Shown piece by piece: positions 46,710 through 57,035 of a stretch of DNA of 64,000 nucleotides (position 1 is the stretch's first letter; each line of letters begins with the position of its first letter). This DNA is from Zobellia laminariae. GTDB taxonomy: Bacteria > Bacteroidota > Bacteroidia > Flavobacteriales > Flavobacteriaceae. The notes under the pieces are model-generated. The model saw only the letters and a list, made by a program, of their open reading frames with translations, was not told where the DNA came from and did not search any database. The stretch covers positions 1 through 64,000 of the forward strand of contig NZ_RCNS01000003.1 in the NCBI RefSeq assembly GCF_009725995.1, in the 5' to 3' direction. The translations under genes and the position numbers were made by a program.

Positions 46710-47105
46710 ATGCTAAAATCAATTGTTCTATTAGATGATAACAGTGCTACCAATTTTATTCATGAAACGTACTTAAGACGTGTTAACTGTGTGGAGAGAA
46801 TTCACACTTTTACTATGGGAATAAAAGCTATTGAATACCTTAAAACTTTAGAGGTATTCCCTGAACTCATATTTGTAGATATAAATATGCCAACTATGGA
46901 TGCTTGGGAATTTATGGAAATTTATGAAGAGATTGATATGTCCCTAAAAATTAATACTAGGGTTATACTGTTAACCACTTCCATTATCCCTTCGGACAAA
47001 GGTAAAATGAGTTTATACAGTGAAATTGAAGCTATGATGTTCAAACCTCTAAACGAAGAGGCTATAAGAAATATCCTGGTCGAGTATTTCAATCTAACAC
47101 TATAA
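46710..47105 (+). CDS. Stand-alone receiver-domain protein, copy 2
   Basis: A 131-residue single-domain response regulator with the same length and motifs as the one at 45212 (Asp57 in LIFVDINMPTMD, TTSIIPSDK, MMFKPLNEEA). It starts 10 bp after the end of the decayed kinase, so the two were an operon. It is intact while its kinase is dead, so it must serve another kinase or be losing its role. Confidence 0.92.
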   Translation: MLKSIVLLDDNSATNFIHETYLRRVNCVERIHTFTMGIKAIEYLKTLEVFPELIFVDINMPTMDAWEFMEIYEEIDMSLKINTRVILLTTSIIPSDKGKMSLYSEIEAMMFKPLNEEAIRNILVEYFNLTL

Positions 47106-47124
47106 TAATTCTTAGTTGTTGATT

Positions 47125-49377
47125 CTATTCAACTACTGAATCATTTTCAATTTTATTGGTTATTCTTAACATTTTTCCACTTAAAGAAAAAAGCCAACGT
47201 AATTGTCCAATAATTAAATGAGCCTCTTGTAAATTACGCTCATCCCCTACTTTTAAGGCATTTTCAAAATCCCATACAATGGTATTGAATTTCAGACGAT
47301 TGTCCTCAAAGGATTGCTCTTGACTTTTTAGTGAAAAATTATCCTTTGTATTTACATGTGCCAGAATACCAATTGCTCTTTCCAAGTTTCCTTCTATATG
47401 CGCTACAGCAGATTTAAACCCCTCGGAAGCTTCTGTGGTACAATGGTTCTGAATATACGAGCTTAAAGACGCCAATGAAGACAAAAAAGCATGGCTTAGC
47501 GTTACCAACTCATACACTTCATTTACATTTATCTGTTTTGATTTTGGTTCTTGAACCATTTGTTGAAAGGCCCCGCTTAAATTAGAGGTCTCATGAAAAG
47601 CTTTTTTACGAGTTAATCGTAAGGTTGTATGATCCTTTTTATTTAAACTATAAAAGGCTGCAATCTCCCTCAAAAAATTTTTATTGGCTATCAGGCAATT
47701 CTTAAGGTTATTATTCATGCTTAAAAAACCCCATGCAGGCCATAACACCAAAGTGGCTAGGAATGACAATCCTGCACCAATTACGGTATCAAGAATTCTA
47801 AACTGTATAACCGTCAAAATATCTGGACGGAGGATACCGTAAATAAAAATAACACTCAAAGTAATGAACGTTGCCGCGGTCTTGTAATTTCGTTGTAGCA
47901 TAGAAAAGGCCACAATAAGAGAGCCTATACCCAGTACGGCAAACAAATAGGTATTCTGCACAAGGGAAACAATAATAAAGGCTATTGCACCGCCAATAAG
48001 GGTTCCTATAATCCTATCTTTTGATCTTGTTTTGGTTAGTCCGTAACTAGGTCTCAGGATAATGATGATGGTCAATAAAATCCAATAAGGGTTCTGAAAA
48101 TCAAATATAGTCCCTATGCCATAACCTATCATCACTGTTACTGCCAACCGAAGTGCATGCTTAAAAATTAGAGATTCAAAACTAAAATTACTCACCAACA
48201 TCTTCGGGTCATAATCTTGCGGCGCTATAAATTTACGTGCATACTTTTCATCAATAAACTCTAGTTCCTCTTCCTTAGGGTCATCTAATAACCACTTTAT
48301 CTTTTTTAGTAGCTCTACTTGCTGTTCTTGGTATTCATATAGATTTTGAAGCATTAAATATGCACTCAAATTCTCATTATTTGGTTTTGCTTTCAGCACG
48401 GATATCTCAATCTCTATGTCCTTTAGAGCTTGTTGCAACTCTCCGTTTTTAGGTAATTTTTTCTTATTCTTTCCAGCGTAACCTATTTCTTCTAATTGCC
48501 CCGACACTTTGAACATTAACCTTTGAAAGCGCGCTACAAATTGGGGGTGTTTTTCCAGAACCACAGCCATATTACTGTAATTAACTGGTTTAGCTATCGC
48601 TATCTCAAGCATTTCTACAAGCTGAGCTAAGACCAATAATTTCTTACTATGGTAAATAGAACGTCCTGAACTTCTACGATAAAGGATAAGAGTCTCCCTT
48701 AACTTCTCATGTTTCTCCATGAGTTGTTCTTGTAATTTATGGAGCTCGGAAAGTAACTTTTGCCTATCAAGACCCGGCTCTATCAATTGCCCTCTTATAT
48801 GTAAAAATTTAGAGGTTAAGAGGTAGGTTTCTTGAAAAGTCTCCTCTATTTCTCCTGTAGGATTAATACCGTGCCAAACCACAGCTAATAGCAGATACCA
48901 CAAACCGCCCAGCCCCACCAACAATGCATATTGATAAACTTCTAGCTCCTGCAGTTCGTGTGCAAAACTCAGAACCAAGGCCAGTAAACCAGAAAAACTG
49001 ATTAATGAAGCCCTAAAACCAAATACGGAGATATAAGCAATGGAAAAGGTCAATAGACCTAAAATGGGTATCAAAATGTAAATGGGTAAATCTAGATACC
49101 CCCCTATAAAGCTAACGATGACCACTAAAGCCGCGGAGAAGAGAATACCAATTTTCTTATGTCTGTAGCTACCACTTGCATCGCTAGGCGAACTCCAAAA
49201 AGCTCCAAAACATATGGCCAGACCAATTTCTAACTGGTCAAAATATATTCCCAAAAGAATAGGAACAGTAACCGCTACGCCAACCATTATAGCCTTAGAA
49301 AAATCAGCGCTCTTAAAAAATTGTAAAAGCTCTCTAAAGTTTATTGCTATGTTTCCTTTAAATATGCCCAAAACCAT
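47125..49377 (-). CDS. FUSC family (YccS-like) membrane protein
   Basis: A 750-residue inner-membrane protein with two clusters of transmembrane helices (about 25-170 and 410-540) separated by a charged cytosolic helical region, and a helical C-terminal tail. The repeated FGAFWSSPSDASGSYRHK and ILRPSYGLTKTRSKDRIIGTLIGG motifs define the FUSC/YccS/aromatic-acid exporter family. Its transported compound is unknown. It runs opposite to its neighbours and is likely transcribed alone. Confidence 0.88.
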   Translation of the reverse strand: MVLGIFKGNIAINFRELLQFFKSADFSKAIMVGVAVTVPILLGIYFDQLEIGLAICFGAFWSSPSDASGSYRHKKIGILFSAALVVIVSFIGGYLDLPIYILIPILGLLTFSIAYISVFGFRASLISFSGLLALVLSFAHELQELEVYQYALLVGLGGLWYLLLAVVWHGINPTGEIEETFQETYLLTSKFLHIRGQLIEPGLDRQKLLSELHKLQEQLMEKHEKLRETLILYRRSSGRSIYHSKKLLVLAQLVEMLEIAIAKPVNYSNMAVVLEKHPQFVARFQRLMFKVSGQLEEIGYAGKNKKKLPKNGELQQALKDIEIEISVLKAKPNNENLSAYLMLQNLYEYQEQQVELLKKIKWLLDDPKEEELEFIDEKYARKFIAPQDYDPKMLVSNFSFESLIFKHALRLAVTVMIGYGIGTIFDFQNPYWILLTIIIILRPSYGLTKTRSKDRIIGTLIGGAIAFIIVSLVQNTYLFAVLGIGSLIVAFSMLQRNYKTAATFITLSVIFIYGILRPDILTVIQFRILDTVIGAGLSFLATLVLWPAWGFLSMNNNLKNCLIANKNFLREIAAFYSLNKKDHTTLRLTRKKAFHETSNLSGAFQQMVQEPKSKQINVNEVYELVTLSHAFLSSLASLSSYIQNHCTTEASEGFKSAVAHIEGNLERAIGILAHVNTKDNFSLKSQEQSFEDNRLKFNTIVWDFENALKVGDERNLQEAHLIIGQLRWLFSLSGKMLRITNKIENDSVVE

Positions 49378-49558
49378 GCTTTTGAACTATCAAAGATAGC
49401 AGATAACTTTGGGCTGCTTCAAAATGTTTAGCCTTCTTTCTAGAAAACTATCAACCCGAACTAAAAGAAGCGATGAAGAAGCCTTGGTATTCGTTCTTTA
49501 TTTGGTTTTCCTTTTTTTTATGCTCGTCCTGATCTAACTTTAGCTTTAAATTTACTTT

Positions 49559-51484
49559 ATGAAGAATACGATTTCTGCTAGGGTTGCCGATTTCCTTAAA
49601 AACTACCCGCCTTTTAACGAAGTAGCCACAAAGGAACTAGAAAACCTATCCGAACAAGTACGTATTATCTACAAAGTAAAGGGCGAGGTTATCTTTACTA
49701 TTGAAGAAGAAGCTCACCCTTGTTTTTATGTAGTACATAAAGGTGCTGTAGTGCTTACCAAAGAGCCGAATGATGAAGTGGTAGATTTATGTGATGAAGG
49801 CGATATTTTTGGCCTCCGCCCATTGATTGCGAACGAAAACTATAAAATTGGTGCTAAAGCCTACGAAGAAACTATTCTTTACGCTATTCCAATAATTGAG
49901 TTTAAGCCTATAATTAAAGAATACGAAGCAGTTGGTACTTTTTTAATTGAAAGCTTTGCCTCCAACACCCGTAATCCATATTCAAAAAATTATAGAGGAA
50001 AACTCTATGAGGGTTCTACTCCCGCTGAAAGCAACCCCCTAAAAAGCAGTGAATTACTAGACCTGCAAGGCGTATCATATTCCAAAAAATTGATTTCCTG
50101 TTCCGAGAACACAACAATAAAGACCATAGCCACTACAATGACCGAAAAAAAGGTGGGGTCCGTATTGATTGTAAAAGACAACCTTCCTGTTGGTATTATA
50201 ACGGATAAAGATTTGCGTAATAAAATCGCAACCGGCCTATTCCCTATAACCACTCGTGCTAAAAATGTCATGAGTTCGCCGGTAATTACCTATCCTAAAA
50301 AAATGACCATCACACAGGCGCAAATGGCTATGATGAAAAGTAGCATTAGCCACTTATGCCTTACAATGGACGGCACCCCAGATTCCGAAGCCGTAGGTAT
50401 TATAAGCAAACATGATATAATGTTTGAGCTAGGAAACAACCCAGCAGTACTTTTAAAAGCCATTAAAAGAGCCAACGGATTCAAAAAATTAAAAACAGTC
50501 CGCAGAAGAATTATGGACTTGTTGAGTGGGTATTTAGAACAGAATTTACCGTTAACACTTATCTCAAAAATTATTTCTGAGTTAAACGATGCCTGTATCA
50601 AACAAATTACCAAGATTGCGTTATCCAGGATGGATACACCGCCACCGGTTAAGTTTGCTTGGTTGGCGATGGGAAGTCAAGGTCGTAGTGAACAACTATT
50701 ACAAACCGATCAAGATAACGCCTTAGTTTTTGAAAACGTACCTGATGAGCAGCTTACGGAAACACGCATTTACTTCTTAGAATTGGCAAAATTGGTCACT
50801 AAAGGCTTATTCAAAATAGGATACGAATACTGCCCTGCCGAAATGATGGCCTCCAACCCAGATTGGTGTTTGAGCCTAGCCGAATGGAAAGACCGCACCT
50901 TTCATTGGATAACCAACCCTGGCCCTGATGAAGTATTGTTATCCTCCATATTCTTTGATTACAACCTAGCCTATGGCGATGTTAGTTTGGTTAACGAATT
51001 AAGTGCCCATCTTTTCGAAACTACTGAGAGATATCCGGTTTTCTTTTTACATCTAGCAAGCGGTGCACTCCAAAGCCCTTCCCCTAGCGGATTTTTCAGA
51101 AGCTTTTTAGTGGAAGAGGATGGTGAGTATAAAGATTTCTTTGATTTAAAAAGAAGAGCTCTAATGCCTTTAATAGATGGCGCAAGAGTACTAGTGCTCT
51201 CCCATCAAGTAAAGTCCATTAACAATACAGCAGAACGTTTTGAGAAGTTGGCTGAACTAGAGCCGAACAACGAAGAACTTTTCTTAGCATGCTCCTACGC
51301 TACAAAAGCCTTGCTGAAATTCAGGACAAAACAAGGTCTATTACATAATGATTCTGGTCGTTTTATTGCTTTAACTAAACTGACCAAAGAAGAGAAAATA
51401 AAACTGAAACGTAGTTTTAAGACCATAAAAGATTTACAGGAGCTTCTAAAAATTCGCTTTAAAGTAACAAACCTACTCGGCTAA
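49559..51484 (+). CDS. cNMP-binding, CBS and DUF294 nucleotidyltransferase-like signalling protein
   Basis: A 641-residue cytosolic protein: a Crp-type sensor domain (about 20-130), two CBS domains (about 175-295, with VGSVLIVKDNLPVGIITDKD), a DUF294 putative nucleotidyltransferase domain (about 330-450; GSQGRSEQLLQTDQDNALVF holds the GS-R-E-TDQD pattern) and a DUF294 C-terminal helical substrate-binding domain. Such proteins are thought to sense adenine nucleotides and modify a partner. The next gene begins in its stop codon (51484), a pairing common in this group of bacteria. Confidence 0.9.
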   Translation: MKNTISARVADFLKNYPPFNEVATKELENLSEQVRIIYKVKGEVIFTIEEEAHPCFYVVHKGAVVLTKEPNDEVVDLCDEGDIFGLRPLIANENYKIGAKAYEETILYAIPIIEFKPIIKEYEAVGTFLIESFASNTRNPYSKNYRGKLYEGSTPAESNPLKSSELLDLQGVSYSKKLISCSENTTIKTIATTMTEKKVGSVLIVKDNLPVGIITDKDLRNKIATGLFPITTRAKNVMSSPVITYPKKMTITQAQMAMMKSSISHLCLTMDGTPDSEAVGIISKHDIMFELGNNPAVLLKAIKRANGFKKLKTVRRRIMDLLSGYLEQNLPLTLISKIISELNDACIKQITKIALSRMDTPPPVKFAWLAMGSQGRSEQLLQTDQDNALVFENVPDEQLTETRIYFLELAKLVTKGLFKIGYEYCPAEMMASNPDWCLSLAEWKDRTFHWITNPGPDEVLLSSIFFDYNLAYGDVSLVNELSAHLFETTERYPVFFLHLASGALQSPSPSGFFRSFLVEEDGEYKDFFDLKRRALMPLIDGARVLVLSHQVKSINNTAERFEKLAELEPNNEELFLACSYATKALLKFRTKQGLLHNDSGRFIALTKLTKEEKIKLKRSFKTIKDLQELLKIRFKVTNLLG

Positions 51485-52143
51485 TGGATTTCTTCAAAAA
51501 AAAACGTAAAAAACACTACCCTGATTTTTGGTTAGAATATGAAGCAAAGTTCGACAAGAAGGTAGACTATACCATTTCCGAAATACGTTTTGTTGTGTTT
51601 GATACAGAAACCACGGGCTTTGATTATGATACAGACCGCATACTATCTATTGGCGCCTTGTCCATGAAAAATAACAGTATTCCTATAAATGACAGTTTTG
51701 AGGTCTTTCTATACCAACATTTCTACCATGCCAAAAACATAGAGATTCATGGAATTCTACAAGAGGAAAGACAAGAACGGATTACCGAGCTAGAAGCCTT
51801 GATTAAGTTTCTTGAGTATATTGAAGATTCTGTATTGGTAGCACACCATGCCGGTTTTGACCGCAACATGATCAACTATGCTTTAAACCGTCACGGAATG
51901 CCTAACCTGAAAAATAAGTTTTTGGATACCTCAGTTCTTTACAAACGAACCCTAATCAAATCTCCGCTGCTACATGTAAAGCCGCAATACTCTTTAGATG
52001 AGCTGGCGGAAAAATTTGACATATCAAAAAAGGATCGACACACCGCTTTGGGCGATGCCTATATTACCGCCATTGCTTTTATAAAAATTCTTCAGAGATT
52101 AAAAACAAAGAAGAATTTTTCAGCGAAAAAACTACTTAAATAG
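51484..52143 (+). CDS. 3'-5' exonuclease, DnaQ/PolC-like (DEDDh)
   Basis: A 219-residue exonuclease. Exo I is FDTETTGFD, Exo II HHAGFDRNMI and Exo III DRHTALGDAYITA, giving the four acidic residues and the His of the DEDDh class. It overlaps the DUF294 protein gene by 1 bp. Stand-alone DnaQ-like proteins may proofread or degrade RNA or DNA; its pairing with a nucleotide-sensing protein hints at a joint role. It ends 5 bp before the convergent purC stop. Confidence 0.9.
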   Translation: MDFFKKKRKKHYPDFWLEYEAKFDKKVDYTISEIRFVVFDTETTGFDYDTDRILSIGALSMKNNSIPINDSFEVFLYQHFYHAKNIEIHGILQEERQERITELEALIKFLEYIEDSVLVAHHAGFDRNMINYALNRHGMPNLKNKFLDTSVLYKRTLIKSPLLHVKPQYSLDELAEKFDISKKDRHTALGDAYITAIAFIKILQRLKTKKNFSAKKLLK

Positions 52144-52148
52144 AATTT

Positions 52149-53099
52149 TTATCCCTTTAAGTAATTAAGCACATTACCCTCTATACGATTCTGTATATCA
52201 GATATATCTGCTTTAACAAAAGTTTCTCCCGTAATGTTTTCGTAAAGCTCAATATACCTCTCAGAAACCGACTCCACATAAGCATCTGTCATCTCTGGTA
52301 AAGTCTGCCCTTCCAAACCTTGAAAGCCATTTTGAATTAACCATTGACGCACAAATTCTTTAGATAATTGCTTTTGAGGCTCGTCTTTATCCTGTAGTTC
52401 TTTATACGTATCCGCATAAAAATAACGTGAAGAATCCGGCGTATGTATTTCATCTATCAGGACTATCTTACCGTCTTTAGTCTTTCCAAATTCATATTTG
52501 GTATCCACTAGAATAAGACCTCTTTCTCCAGCAATCTGAGTCCCTCTTTCAAAAAGAGCTTTTGTATATTTCTCTAGTACTTCATAATCTTCCTTAGAAA
52601 CAATACCCCTTTTAAGAATATCTTCTTTAGAAATATCCTCATCATGATCACCCATTTCCGCTTTGGTAGCCGGTGTAATAATAGGCTCTGGAAATTTATC
52701 ATTTTCCTTCATCCCCTCTGGCATAGCTACACCACACAACATACGCTTACCCAGTTTGTACTCACGGGCCGCATGACCAGATTGATATCCTCTAATAACC
52801 ATTTCTACCTTAAAAGGCTCGCAAGCATGACCTACAGCTACATTAGGATCAGGCGTAGCCATTAACCAATTAGGAACAATGTCCTTAGTAGCTTCCATCA
52901 TTTTGGTGGCTATCTGATTCAAAATTTGACCTTTGTAAGGAATACCCTTTGGCATCACCACATCAAAAGCCGATAGACGGTCCGTGGCAACCATAACCAA
53001 TACGCCGTTATCAAGTTCATATACTTCACGCACCTTGCCTTTGTAAACACTTTTCTGGCCCGGAAATTCAAAATTTGTATCTGTAATGGTACTGCTCAT
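52149..53099 (-). CDS. purC: Phosphoribosylaminoimidazole-succinocarboxamide synthase
   Basis: A 316-residue enzyme of purine biosynthesis that joins CAIR and aspartate with ATP. Diagnostic stretches include [30 protein letters not shown], the [19 protein letters not shown] loop and [12 protein letters not shown]. The length is that of the longer SAICAR synthetase class common in Bacteroidota. It is followed upstream on the same strand by phoH, 42 bp apart. Confidence 0.95.
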   Translation of the reverse strand: MSSTITDTNFEFPGQKSVYKGKVREVYELDNGVLVMVATDRLSAFDVVMPKGIPYKGQILNQIATKMMEATKDIVPNWLMATPDPNVAVGHACEPFKVEMVIRGYQSGHAAREYKLGKRMLCGVAMPEGMKENDKFPEPIITPATKAEMGDHDEDISKEDILKRGIVSKEDYEVLEKYTKALFERGTQIAGERGLILVDTKYEFGKTKDGKIVLIDEIHTPDSSRYFYADTYKELQDKDEPQKQLSKEFVRQWLIQNGFQGLEGQTLPEMTDAYVESVSERYIELYENITGETFVKADISDIQNRIEGNVLNYLKG

Positions 53100-53141
53100 C
53101 GGATGTTCGTAAATTTTTATTAAAAGAAAGAGAATTCTAAA

Positions 53142-54095
53142 TTAATTTTGGTGTTCTATATTCTTGTATGCGTCAATAACTTTCTTCACTAGTTTATGAC
53201 GTACCACATCTTTATCATCTAGGTATATAATCTCAATACCTTCTGTATCTTTAAGTATTAGAAGCGCCTCTTTTAGACCTGAAATCATTCTTCTTGGCAA
53301 ATCTATCTGACCCGGATCACCCGTTATCATAAACTTGGCATTCTTACCCATACGAGTCAGAAACATTTTCATCTGTGCGTGAGTGGTATTTTGCGCCTCG
53401 TCCAAAATAACAAAAGCGTTATCTAAGGTACGGCCACGCATAAAAGCCAACGGAGCAATTTGAATGATATCATTCTCAATTAAATGCGTTAGTTTTTCAG
53501 CGGGAATCATATCTCTTAGCGCATCATATATGGGTTGCATATACGGATCTAGCTTTTCTTTTAAATCTCCCGGCAGAAACCCTAAATTCTCTCCCGCTTC
53601 TACTGCAGGTCTTGTTAAGATAATGCGTCGTACTTGCTTTTCTTTCAAAGCTTTAACAGCAAGAGCTACCCCTGTATATGTTTTGCCTGTACCAGCTGGT
53701 CCTATAGCAAAAACCATATCGTTATTTTTGGCAGCGGCTACCAGCCTGCGCTGGTTTAAGGTTTGTGGTTTTATCAACCTTCCGTTAACGCCATGCACCA
53801 AAGTTTCATCACTGCTTTCGGGCGTCTCATAATCCGTAGATATATTGCTGGTCAACACCCTTTCAATGACGTTTTCATCTAGTTTATTATACTTTCCAAA
53901 ATGATCGGTGATCATATCAAAACGACGCTCGAATTCTTCCAAGAGTTCTTCGTCTCCGTAGACTTTTATCTTGCTTCCCCGTGCTACTATTTTTAACTTT
54001 GGAAAATACTTTTTAAGTAGGTCGATATTTTCATTTTGTTGCCCAAAAAATTCTCTCGGGCTAATCTCGGTAAGTTCTATTATGAGTTCGTTCAA
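53142..54095 (-). CDS. phoH: PhoH family ATPase
   Basis: A 317-residue cytosolic ATPase with an N-terminal KH-like region and a P-loop domain: Walker A GPAGTGKTYTG, Walker B FVILDEAQNTT, and GDPGQIDLPRRMISGL. PhoH/YbeZ proteins are linked to RNA metabolism and ribosome maturation. It is on the minus strand upstream of purC and could be co-transcribed with it. Confidence 0.93.
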   Translation of the reverse strand: MNELIIELTEISPREFFGQQNENIDLLKKYFPKLKIVARGSKIKVYGDEELLEEFERRFDMITDHFGKYNKLDENVIERVLTSNISTDYETPESSDETLVHGVNGRLIKPQTLNQRRLVAAAKNNDMVFAIGPAGTGKTYTGVALAVKALKEKQVRRIILTRPAVEAGENLGFLPGDLKEKLDPYMQPIYDALRDMIPAEKLTHLIENDIIQIAPLAFMRGRTLDNAFVILDEAQNTTHAQMKMFLTRMGKNAKFMITGDPGQIDLPRRMISGLKEALLILKDTEGIEIIYLDDKDVVRHKLVKKVIDAYKNIEHQN

Positions 54096-54385
54096 AAAGT
54101 TGAGGTGTTAAAATGAAAGCCTGTGAACATAATATTTCGCTTGGCTGTTTTTTTGTTATAATTTTGTTTAACAAACTTAACGAAAATTTCAGTTTGCCTA
54201 ACTAAAACATATCAACATTACTGTATGATAGCGAACTCAAATAATCAGATTCATTTTTTCTCAAATAGCATCTTGCATTCCTTTCTGAAAAGGTTTAGTG
54301 TGGTCATAGCGGTTTCACGCGCCATTGCGCAATCGTCTCAAACTAAGCTAACACCTATTTTTCTTGATGTAAATGAAAATAATTT

Positions 54386-55219
54386 ATGAATCCAATTATA
54401 ACGCTAACCACAGATTTTGGACTTAAAGACTACTTTGTTGGCACCCTTAAAGGAACCATCTACAAAGAGCTTCATGATGCCCGAATAGTTGACATATCAC
54501 ATAACATAAGTCCTTTCAATATTCAGGAATGCGCTTATATTCTGAAAAATTCATACGAACACTTCCCTGAAGGCACCGTACACATTGTTGGTGTAGATTC
54601 AGAGCCCACACCGGAAAACCAGCACGTAGCCGTATTGGTAAACGGCCACTATTTTATTAGTGCCAATAATGGCGTTATAGGTCTTATTACCAGTGAAATT
54701 GAGCCAGAAAAGGTGGTGGAATTGAATATTCCCAATCCTAGTCATGGTTCATTCCCTGTTTTAGATGTTTTTGTACAGGTTGCTTGCCATATTGCCCGCG
54801 GTGGTACTTTAGAGGTAGTAGGGAAATCTTTTGACCAACTTAAGGACCTTCGTGAATTTTCACCTACCGTGATGGATAACGGAAACAAAATTATAGGTAG
54901 CGTTATTTATATTGATGCTTACGGGAATGTTGTTACTAATATTAATAGAAACTTCTTTGAAGCTTATCGGAAGGGACGAGATTTTGAGATTACTGCCCGC
55001 ACGACCAAATTCACCAAGATTCATAATAAGTATAGCGACATCATCAACTTTGACTTAGATAAAGGACAGCGTAAAGGAGCGGGAGACCGCTTAGCTCTTT
55101 TCAACAGTGCCAATTACATACAACTGGCAATTTATAAAAGCGACCTGAATACCGTGGGCGGAGCCTCTACCCTATTAGGGCTTGATTTTAGAGATACGGT
55201 TACCGTTACTTTTTCTTAG
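54386..55219 (+). CDS. S-adenosylmethionine hydrolase (DUF62, SAM hydroxide adenosyltransferase)
   Basis: A 277-residue protein of the duf62/fluorinase-like family that splits SAM with hydroxide to adenosine and methionine. ITLTTDFGLKDYFVGTLKG opens the N-terminal domain, NISPFNIQECAYIL follows, and NGVIGL and IYIDAYGNVVTNI are the family's conserved turns. The length is typical. It is alone on the plus strand between phoH and dnaN. Confidence 0.9.
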   Translation: MNPIITLTTDFGLKDYFVGTLKGTIYKELHDARIVDISHNISPFNIQECAYILKNSYEHFPEGTVHIVGVDSEPTPENQHVAVLVNGHYFISANNGVIGLITSEIEPEKVVELNIPNPSHGSFPVLDVFVQVACHIARGGTLEVVGKSFDQLKDLREFSPTVMDNGNKIIGSVIYIDAYGNVVTNINRNFFEAYRKGRDFEITARTTKFTKIHNKYSDIINFDLDKGQRKGAGDRLALFNSANYIQLAIYKSDLNTVGGASTLLGLDFRDTVTVTFS

Positions 55220-55844
55220 AGAATTAGAAACTGTTTATAAATTTCATGTGGTGCTTTTTAAGCGTGAAATAAAATTATACCATAAAAGATACTACCCATT
55301 GGCGGTTCTCATATCGAGTGAATTTTCATAGGCATTCACAAATCGTAATAAACCAACTTCATTAAAAGGTACGTTAGGTCAAGGGGCATAAAACTAAATG
55401 CTTGTAGTTTCAGATGAGGGTATAATCCGCAATCAGACACGTATCAATAGCCTTTGGTATAAGTATATGACAAGTGGAAAAACAACTATTACGATAACAA
55501 AGAATTTTTAATAAACGCCTTGAATTTCCATTTAGATGAAAAATGACTTATAAACATTCAAAATTAAAAAGTTTTCGCACCCTTCCTAAACACCCAAAAG
55601 ACAACAGACCAAAAAATTAAATGACAACTAATAAATATAGGACTTCCCACAGGGTTAACACTTCTTTTTGAAGCTGATTTTAACTATTTTAGAAGACGTA
55701 AATACGGGGTCTAGGTGTTAATAAGTTTGTTTCGCTAAAAAATGCTTTTCAAATATCTTTGTTTCACTCAGGTTTTTTAAAACTTGGTTTAAATTCGAGA
55801 CATTTTAGACACTATATACCACAATTTGAAATAACGATTCTCCT
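55220..55844. other. Intergenic region before dnaN
   Basis: 625 bp without a supported gene. No tRNA or repeat is evident. The dnaN promoter lies at 55726-55761. A short stretch near 55405-55440 (translating to SDEGIIRNQTRI in one frame) faintly resembles a DNA glycosylase fragment but is too short to call. Confidence 0.4.
55726..55761 (+). promoter_or_regulatory. Promoter of dnaN
   Basis: TTTG (55726-55729) and TATCTTTG (55754-55761), spaced by 24 bp, match the Bacteroidota consensus with a slightly long spacer. The start codon is 84 bp further on. Confidence 0.55.
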
Positions 55845-56963
55845 ATGAAATTCATAGTATCCAGTACGTATCTCTTAAAGCAATTACAAGTTTTAGGTGG
55901 TGTTATCAATAATAGCAACACACTACCTATTCTAGACAATTTTCTATTTGACCTTGATAATAACAAATTAACGGTCTCCGCTTCTGATCTCGAAACTACT
56001 ATGAGCTCAGTACTGGATGTAGATTCTGACAACCAAGGTACTATTGCCGTTCCGGCTCGCCTTCTGTTAGAGACGCTAAAGACTTTTCCGGAGCAACCCT
56101 TAACATTTGTTGTTGAAGACAATAACACGGTAGAAATAAGCTCTAATCACGGTAAATATGCTTTGGCATACGCCGATGGAGCAGAATTTCCTAAAGCTGT
56201 TGAATTGGCCAACCCTAGCTCCACTACCCTTCTTGGAGATATCTTGGCTACCGCTATAGACAAAACTATATTTGCAGCCGGTAATGATGACCTTAGACCC
56301 GTAATGAGCGGTGTGTTTTTTCAGTTCTCTACAGAGAGTTTAACTTTTGTTGCTACGGATGCTCACAAATTGGTAAAATACCAACGAACTGATGTTACCG
56401 CTTCGCAAGTTGCTGAATTTATAATGCCTAAAAAACCTTTGACTCTTTTAAAGGGAATATTAGGAGGTAGCGAATCTGATGTTGTTATTGAGTACAATGA
56501 CAGTAACGCTAAATTCAGTTTTGAGAATACAGAACTTATCTGTCGTTTAATAGACGGTAAATATCCAAACTACGAAGCAGTAATCCCTAAGGAGAATCCA
56601 AATGTGCTTTCTATTGCAAGAAATCAATTTTTGAGTTCAGTAAAGAGGGTTGCTATTTTCTCTAATAAAACCACCCACCAGATACGTTTAAAAATTGCTG
56701 GGGCAGAACTTAATATTTCTGCAGAAGATATAGATTACAGCAACAAAGCCGAAGAACGTTTAACTTGTTCTTACCAAGGCGATGATATGCAAATTGGTTT
56801 TAACTCTCGTTTCCTAACCGAAATGTTGAACAACCTTAACTCTGATGATGTTTCATTGGAAATGAGTTTACCCAACAGAGCAGGTATCCTTACTCCTATT
56901 GATGGTCTCGATGAAGGTGAAAATGTAACTATGCTTGTAATGCCAGTTATGCTTAACAGCTAA
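55845..56963 (+). CDS. dnaN: DNA polymerase III beta sliding clamp
   Basis: A 372-residue clamp subunit made of three similar domains, normal for the family. MKFIVSSTYLLKQLQVLGGV and the C-terminal LTPIDGLDEGENVTMLVMPVML are characteristic. It holds polymerase III on DNA. No dnaA or recF gene is adjacent, which is usual outside the canonical origin clusters. It is a single-gene unit with its own promoter and terminator. Confidence 0.96.
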   Translation: MKFIVSSTYLLKQLQVLGGVINNSNTLPILDNFLFDLDNNKLTVSASDLETTMSSVLDVDSDNQGTIAVPARLLLETLKTFPEQPLTFVVEDNNTVEISSNHGKYALAYADGAEFPKAVELANPSSTTLLGDILATAIDKTIFAAGNDDLRPVMSGVFFQFSTESLTFVATDAHKLVKYQRTDVTASQVAEFIMPKKPLTLLKGILGGSESDVVIEYNDSNAKFSFENTELICRLIDGKYPNYEAVIPKENPNVLSIARNQFLSSVKRVAIFSNKTTHQIRLKIAGAELNISAEDIDYSNKAEERLTCSYQGDDMQIGFNSRFLTEMLNNLNSDDVSLEMSLPNRAGILTPIDGLDEGENVTMLVMPVMLNS

Positions 56964-56982
56964 GCAGATAATACTAGAATAT

Positions 56983-57016
56983 AAAAAGCCCCAAGAATTT
57001 CTTCTTGGGGCTTTTT
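56983..57016 (+). terminator. Bidirectional terminator between dnaN and the DUF4870 gene
   Basis: AAAAAGCCCCAAGAA (56983-56997) pairs with TTCTTGGGGCTTTTT (57002-57016) around a 4-base loop, with T runs on both strands. It can end both dnaN and the converging gene. Confidence 0.9.
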
Positions 57017-57035
57017 CATTTTTATAAGGCGATTA

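Noticed and set aside
55400..55445. DNA-3-methyladenine glycosylase fragment
   Set aside because: Only about a dozen residues look similar in one frame; stops surround them and no further homology is seen.
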